The notes beneath the pieces were generated by a model that saw only the letters and a program-made list of their open reading frames with translations, was not told the DNA's origin and ran no database searches. Of a stretch of DNA of 64,000 nt, positions 61,001-64,000 are shown piece after piece; position 1 is the first letter of the stretch; every line of letters starts with the position of its first letter. The translations under genes were made by a program, and so were the position numbers. This DNA is from Hymenolepis diminuta. Taxonomy: Eukaryota > Platyhelminthes > Cestoda > Cyclophyllidea > Hymenolepididae. The DNA lies in assembly GCA_900708905.1 (NCBI GenBank), contig CAADRB010000031.1, forward strand, positions 1,695,286 through 1,759,285, in the 5' to 3' direction.

Positions 61001-61065
61001 CTGCGTCGCCATTACATTGGAATTTCCTGGACCAGGACCATTGTTCCAATGTTGCAAATAGGAAT
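42522..61065 (-). CDS. ZMIZ: ZMIZ-type SP-RING protein (SUMO ligase/transcription co-regulator), seven exons
   Basis: ZMIZ proteins are nuclear co-regulators that carry a MIZ/SP-RING domain able to promote SUMO transfer. Exons in transcript order are 61065-60680, 51952-51524, 48244-47701, 47044-46641, 44664-44363, 43412-43096 and 43021-42522; phases agree throughout and give 959 residues. First come about 450 Pro/Gln/Met/Gly-rich residues, then a PINIT-like beta region (FDISQGHLSTIIGRSDLDIA), then the SP-RING ALVCPVFKTRIKIPARLSDC-RHLEVFDF-CPICHST with its Cys/His zinc ligands, the conserved helix before WTPIFGPY, and a Ser/Pro-rich tail. PIAS proteins share the SP-RING but have a SAP domain and lack this long Pro/Gln part, so ZMIZ fits better. 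The N-terminal helical exons were not found. Confidence 0.9.
43096..43412 (-). CDS. ZMIZ: ZMIZ-type gene, exon after the SP-RING
   Basis: It starts by completing the His codon of CPICH, continues STATGIDGFVVDYVLHLLFP and the ISDAPGPEIEEWTPIFGPYT block, and ends at donor CTG|GTAAGC. Confidence 0.9.
43413..44362. other. ZMIZ-type gene intron with R4 pieces
   Basis: R4 fragments of both orientations lie at about 43590-43650 (plus) and 43750-43830 (minus). Nothing else was recognised. Confidence 0.65.
43590..43830. repeat. Repeat R4, two fragments in opposite orientation
   Basis: The plus-strand piece reads CACGTCTGTCAAGTCAGAAG and TCACGAAATCGGTG; the minus-strand piece reads CATCCAGTGAGCGGAATGAC and TAACCGCGCACTGG. 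Confidence 0.55.
44363..44664 (-). CDS. ZMIZ: ZMIZ-type gene, SP-RING exon
   Basis: Acceptor CCTTTTTAG; donor CA|GTAAGT. It codes the helices before the zinc finger (LTFLKRIVEYCRPRDPHSQI) and the SP-RING up to LRCPIC. This is the most diagnostic exon of the gene. Confidence 0.95.
44778..44985 (+). repeat. Repeat R4, plus copy (reference)
   Basis: Ordered blocks: TTCACGTCTGTCATATCAGA, GGTCACGATT, CTAGTGAGCGGAATGGCCAA, GTTAAGTCTGGTTAG, GGCAGGATTCGAGTCTCTCA, TCAGGGAGGCT and CCCAAGATGAGCGTTAGAAA. GGATTCGAGTCTC resembles a polymerase III B box. Confidence 0.75.
45745..45965 (+). repeat. Repeat R4, plus copy
   Basis: TCGTCTGCCATGTCAGAGAT, CACCAATTCGATTTC, CCCAGTGAGCAAAATG, TTGCAGAATTCGGGTCTCTC and AAGAAGAGCGTTGGAAAACG match the copy 970 bases upstream in order. 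Confidence 0.75.
46020..46420. other. CpG-rich patch inside the ZMIZ-type gene
   Basis: CpG is unusually frequent (GCGCACTTG, TTTGCGCGTG, ACGCGTACCACGCGAGG, CACGCGGGGCGAG, CTCGCGCGTCCCGC). TTTTCGATAGA recurs 42 bases apart (near 46310 and 46352), followed by AACAGGCA and GACAGGTA. It could be an internal promoter or a young insertion. Confidence 0.4.
46641..47044 (-). CDS. ZMIZ: ZMIZ-type gene, PINIT-like exon
   Basis: Acceptor TTATAACAG; donor TCC|GTAAGT. It codes KLGYPIPNGLLVRSTKLQID and on through VLEFDISQGHLSTIIGRSDL, VLEIRFNDRVLPMDR and KNKLEIFLSPIGRSSQ, matching the beta-rich region before the ZMIZ SP-RING. Confidence 0.9.
47045..47700. other. ZMIZ-type gene intron with an R2 copy
   Basis: An R2 copy occupies about 47400-47580. 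No other feature was seen. Confidence 0.65.
47400..47580 (+). repeat. Repeat R2, third copy
   Basis: GTTAGTCTCTAAGTCACCCA, then CCATCC, TTCTGACAGCTTGACAGC and GTGTTTTTATAATAAAGGTC follow the order of the copies at 27200 and 29460. Confidence 0.55.
47701..48244 (-). CDS. ZMIZ: ZMIZ-type gene, Pro/Gln-rich exon 3
   Basis: Acceptor CCATTTTAG; donor CCG|GTAAGT. It codes 181 low-complexity residues beginning TRAAPARGGNGRGGANAPNK, with Gln runs (QQQQQQQ near 47735) and Pro/Met/Gly repeats, ending HSPHFDPS. Gln is coded by mixed CAG and CAA. Confidence 0.87.
48245..51523. other. ZMIZ-type gene intron
   Basis: This is a 3.3 kb AT-rich intron. A stretch at 49290-49430 (CCCAAGAGGGGTGATGGAAA, then ACACTTTCCCAGAAGAGATT) resembles the R4 tail. 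Nothing else was recognised. Confidence 0.55.
49290..49430 (+). repeat. Possible repeat R4 tail fragment
   Basis: AGCATCTCATCATGGCGATA, CTACTCCTTCGCCCAAGAGG and ATGGAAAACACTTTCCCA parallel the tail of the copy at 45745-45965. Confidence 0.4.
51524..51952 (-). CDS. ZMIZ: ZMIZ-type gene, Pro/Met-rich exon 2
   Basis: Acceptor CCTTTATAG; donor AAG|GTGTGT. It codes 143 residues from TPPPGYVPMTHQDPSSMMNP to a basic GTGKKKKTKTTK, a possible nuclear localisation signal. Phase 0 at both ends. Confidence 0.85.
54640..55110. repeat. Diverged tandem repeat, unit about 126-129 bp
   Basis: GGTCGAAGTGAGAACGGAGG followed by ACACATG near 54808 recurs as AGTCAAACTGAAAGCGGGGA then CATACT near 54927. CAACTATTGAATCACATTTT then AGCGACC near 54769 recurs as CAACTACTGAACTTCATTTC then AGCGACC near 55029, two units later. 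Confidence 0.45.
55790..55915 (-). repeat. Repeat R4, reverse degenerate copy
   Basis: Read on the minus strand, ATCAAGTCGGAGGTCATGAG, TTCGATAGACATACGCTCG, then AATTCAAACTTCTCATCAGA resemble the R4 order. The similarity is weak. Confidence 0.4.
57588..58103 (-). pseudogene. Dead Ty3/gypsy retrotransposon integrase fragment
   Basis: One minus-strand frame of 172 codons resembles the integrase core of Ty3/gypsy elements: PWSHIRLNFAG at the first catalytic block, then YSK-stop-PEVIP (TGA at 57869-57867 in place of Trp), VIVFRNVTQF at the second block, and EQFVDNLKR at the third. The first two catalytic Asp positions hold Asn, and about 20 residues between the second and third blocks are missing. 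No LTRs, reverse transcriptase or protease were found nearby. It is an inactive relic in an intron of the ZMIZ-type gene, in the same direction as the gene. Confidence 0.8.
58234..58671 (-). pseudogene. Open minus-strand stretch with one internal stop, unknown
   Basis: A frame opens with ATG at 58671 (MLKAKRSSVSQRAVGYLILY) and runs 146 codons with a single in-frame stop at 58461-58459. It lies just upstream, in the same direction, of the integrase relic and may be another eroded part of the same element, but no retroelement motif was recognised. Confidence 0.3.
59100..59215 (+). repeat. Repeat R4, degenerate copy
   Basis: GACCGATATGCGCTTCGACG, ATCACAAAATC, GACGTAGATGACCAACCG and AAGTCACACC fit the R4 order. 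Both strands are open over it, which can mislead gene finders. Confidence 0.4.
60680..61065 (-). CDS. ZMIZ: ZMIZ-type gene, first exon found
   Basis: Acceptor TTTTTGCAG; donor CAG|GTAAAT. It codes SYLQHWNNGPGPGNSNVMAT, Gln and Ala runs (QQQQQ, AAAAAAA) and a Pro-rich end MQPPSQ. It starts with two bases of a split codon, so at least one more exon lies upstream, above 61065. Confidence 0.85.
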
Positions 61066-64000
61066 CTGCAAAAACAAAAAGACCGTTATCAAGAGTAAAC
61101 TGTGTTCCCCAAACTTAAAATCATCCGCAGATCATCATCTCAAAGAAATTTTGCAAAGGATATTTGCAAGAAAGGAACTGCTCGTCACGTCTAATGAAAA
61201 AAATCTTGAGAAAAACGACTTTCTTCCTCACAATGACTAAGAGACGGAAAATTTCAACACTGGAATTTTACAGGAATTTTATTCTTAAGAAAACATGGAC
61301 TAGAATATTATTGAATGAAATAACTACATGTAGCATATTAACCTAAGTACATAAATAATCAAGCAAAATAAATCCACTAATTCCCATATAGATTTTAAGA
61401 ATACTGAGAAAAATCCGACACGAACGAAATCAAGGGGTTGATAATAGTAATATTTAGGCACAGTTACTGGGGGTCGAGCGTAGCAATATTTTTATGTGCC
61501 AAATACAGGCGCAGACATAAGACACATAAAATTTCGCACAGAGATTCGGGCGGTGTCAGTCAATTCAGACCAGCCCAGTGCACGATTCAACATCAAAGAC
61601 TGTTGGTTGTACACACACTTTCCCTAAAAACATGAATTCTAATATAAGGTCAAAATTTATGTGTTTGAGTCGATAGAGTCAATGCGGCCATTGGGAATAC
61701 CAGACCTCAGTAGATATGATATAGTGAAAGTTCTAAAGCATAAACTAATCATTTATCCAACAAAACCTCAAAATTTTGAAGGAACATTCTGTTTCTTTGA
61801 GAGTACTTTCTATTACATATTTAAGATGGGAATATATACAGGAGCTTCCATATTAACCAATACGGTTAGTCATTCCGCTCAATTAATACGCATCGATAAA
61901 CGTCGAACCAGTGAACCTTGACCCAATAGACTAAGCCACCGAGGTCAAAGCGAACCAAGGTAAACGAAAATGTGCTCAATTGTGGAAAATACACCTACAA
62001 ATAGGAATTAAGCTACAAAATTAAGGAGGAAAGGTATTTTGATCAGTCACTAGTATCTGAAAAATTCAAACTGAAAAAATCCGAATAAAGGATCGCATAA
62101 ACTGGGCAACTCAACGTTAAGCTTGGGAATGGAGATAACTGTAGGGGTAAATTTAACCATTTATCAACAACAAGCACAAAAAAGACTTACTATCGTAGGA
62201 GAAATTTCTCAATACGGAACGATTAAAATACGTGTGCATGCTAGAGATAACACGACTAAAATGAATTTAACTTATCAAAGTACTAGAAAATCACGTTGTC
62301 ACACAGCTGAATTAGGTCAACTTGAGGTCATCGAAAAATGAGAGTAGAGATTATTACAGGGTGCAACACCATATAGGTGATGTATCGAAGCGGTGAAATT
62401 AAAACTTGATTAGCGGTTGGCTTTGGGGAAAATCGTTAAATTTTTGAAGGAATTAAAGAAAAAAGCATAAACGAATGTGAGAACAGGAAAATTTTTGATC
62501 ATAAAGTTAAATTTAGTGAGATATGCTAGGATTAAAATGGCTTTGCTAATCTACCAGCTTCATGACTATAAGGAGGCACATATGACTAATTATTCGATTG
62601 AATCAACTCTGAATATCCCAGACATAAACTCACATCCAGGAACCCAGGCGTTGAATCATGAAAAATGAATTTTGGTGCATTTTGATTTTACGAAGCATAA
62701 CAAAGGTAAACTTTTGAGAAATTGAACAACTTAATGTTTCCAGAATTCGAATTAGGGAAAATTCTTGACATTCAAGCTCTTCTTTTCGACCTCCAAGTCC
62801 ATATTTCGTACCTCAATGAAGCGTTTTGCCATTTCGTATGTTCAAATGTTAAAACTTATAAGTAAATATATTTATAACAAAAGTAGAAAGACTACAATTT
62901 GCCTGTTATCTGTTCAGAAGTGAAGAAGAGAGTGAGGCATTAAAACAATAAAAGCTTATCATGTCTATAATCAATTTAAGTATTAAAACAAACCATAAAT
63001 TGGTTACATAAAACCCCTCTAGAAATCAATTTTATAAAGGAGACTCAAACCAAATATCAACAAAACATGAGGAAAATACCTTACTGCATTGAAAAAGTTT
63101 GCGTAACAGAGCGCTTATGATGTCAGAACCTTATTCATAACTCGATAAAGTGAAATATCGATGAACGAAATTACTACAAGATTTTGCACGAATGATAGAG
63201 ATCAATTTTAGGTTATTAAAAAATAACTACCTAAAAATGAGTAATGCCTGGATGACGCAAAGAATTGATGTAATTATGGTCTGACCTTAAGAACAGTAAA
63301 CACGCTTTAAAACTATAATCGATAAACACAAAATTTCTCAAGAGTCAAAATACATTAAAGGTATTTTTTATCGCAACATGCCTACCTACGAAGATAAGTA
63401 TGGACACAATTTATCAAATTCATTAACGCAAAAGATCGTATCAAAGATGCGAATAGGAAGGGGAAAGGTCCGAAAATTAACGATCTCTTTATAACCCAAG
63501 TTGCGATCGGTGCCACATCGTCCATGGAACCTAAATGTTTTGGGTATTTGAGAAAACTACATTAAGGCAGAGCTCAGACATAAACCTACTTGTATAGGAA
63601 TAGCTAATATTGAATCCAAAATTCTCCAAGCCCATCAGGAAAATAAGTCATAACACTTGACTTGGGGAGAGAGGAGTAATACTGGGTCACACTTACCAGA
63701 AGCTCAAATCCTACAAAGGCAGGTGGTCACGCACACTGCCAGATGTAACTCCTTCAAAAAAACTTTCATGAAAGTCTAAGGGAAGATCAGCTACCACACG
63801 AGCTCTGAAGAAACCTTTATAGAAGCAGATAGGAGGCAATCGAAAGCTTACAGTGCCCCGAGCAGAACTAATAAAATATTGGAAACGGTTGCTCGGATAA
63901 TACTCATCGATTACTGATCGCCCTTGCTAAAAATGGAATCTTACCGCCGCCGAATTACCGGCTAACCAAGTAGCCAATCAATCCACTAAACCGATTGGTA
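61066..64000. other. Intron or upstream DNA of the ZMIZ-type gene to the window edge
   Basis: No exon was recognised. A short reverse R4 piece (GGTTAGTCATTCCGCTCA) is near 61865. Short open frames here have no family resemblance. Confidence 0.5.

Noticed and set aside
1..64000. CRISPR arrays, operons, ribosome-binding sites, rRNA
   Set aside because: The window is eukaryotic and intron-bearing; no regularly spaced short repeats, rRNA or bacterial gene layout were seen.

Overview
The window is AT-rich, intron-rich animal DNA, not bacterial: every recognisable gene is split by GT-AG introns of 45 bp to about 9.5 kb, and the rest is dense with old, diverged repeats. Protein content (otopetrin, prefoldin 4, LITAF-domain, casein kinase 2 alpha-like, ZMIZ-type SP-RING protein) is metazoan. 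The strong divergence of the proteins, the mixture of very short and very long introns, and possible trans-splice acceptors just upstream of two start codons suggest a parasitic flatworm; that assignment is inference. Two runs of N (10811-11304 and 23932-24015) mark assembly gaps.

Layout. 1-20816, plus strand: the 3' part of an otopetrin proton-channel gene, four exons found, all joined at phase 0; its 5' transmembrane exons were not found. Its 9.5 kb intron holds a broken mariner transposon with both terminal repeats. 22262-22942, minus: complete prefoldin subunit 4 in four exons. 23.6-25.2 kb: nested and duplicated repeats. 26071-26658, minus: small LITAF-domain protein. 29928-31826, minus: part of a multi-exon gene I cannot name. 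33098-35200, plus: a divergent casein kinase 2 alpha-like gene in three exons with altered catalytic motifs. 35.2-42.5 kb: repeat-filled intergenic DNA with a tandem array interrupted by an inserted element. 42522-61065, minus: seven exons (959 codons) of a ZMIZ-type SUMO-ligase/co-regulator gene, whose N-terminal exons lie beyond 61065 or outside the window; its introns hold a dead Ty3/gypsy integrase relic and many repeats.

At least seven families of diverged repeats were found by eye (called R1 to R7 here). R1 and R2 look like LTRs, R4 is a short family spread over both strands, and R5 is a tandem array. The genes do not form a pathway: they are unrelated housekeeping, membrane and regulatory genes that happen to be neighbours. 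I found no new defence or biosynthetic system. The most interesting items are the kinase with substituted catalytic residues, the unnamed spliced gene, and the nested repeat insertions.
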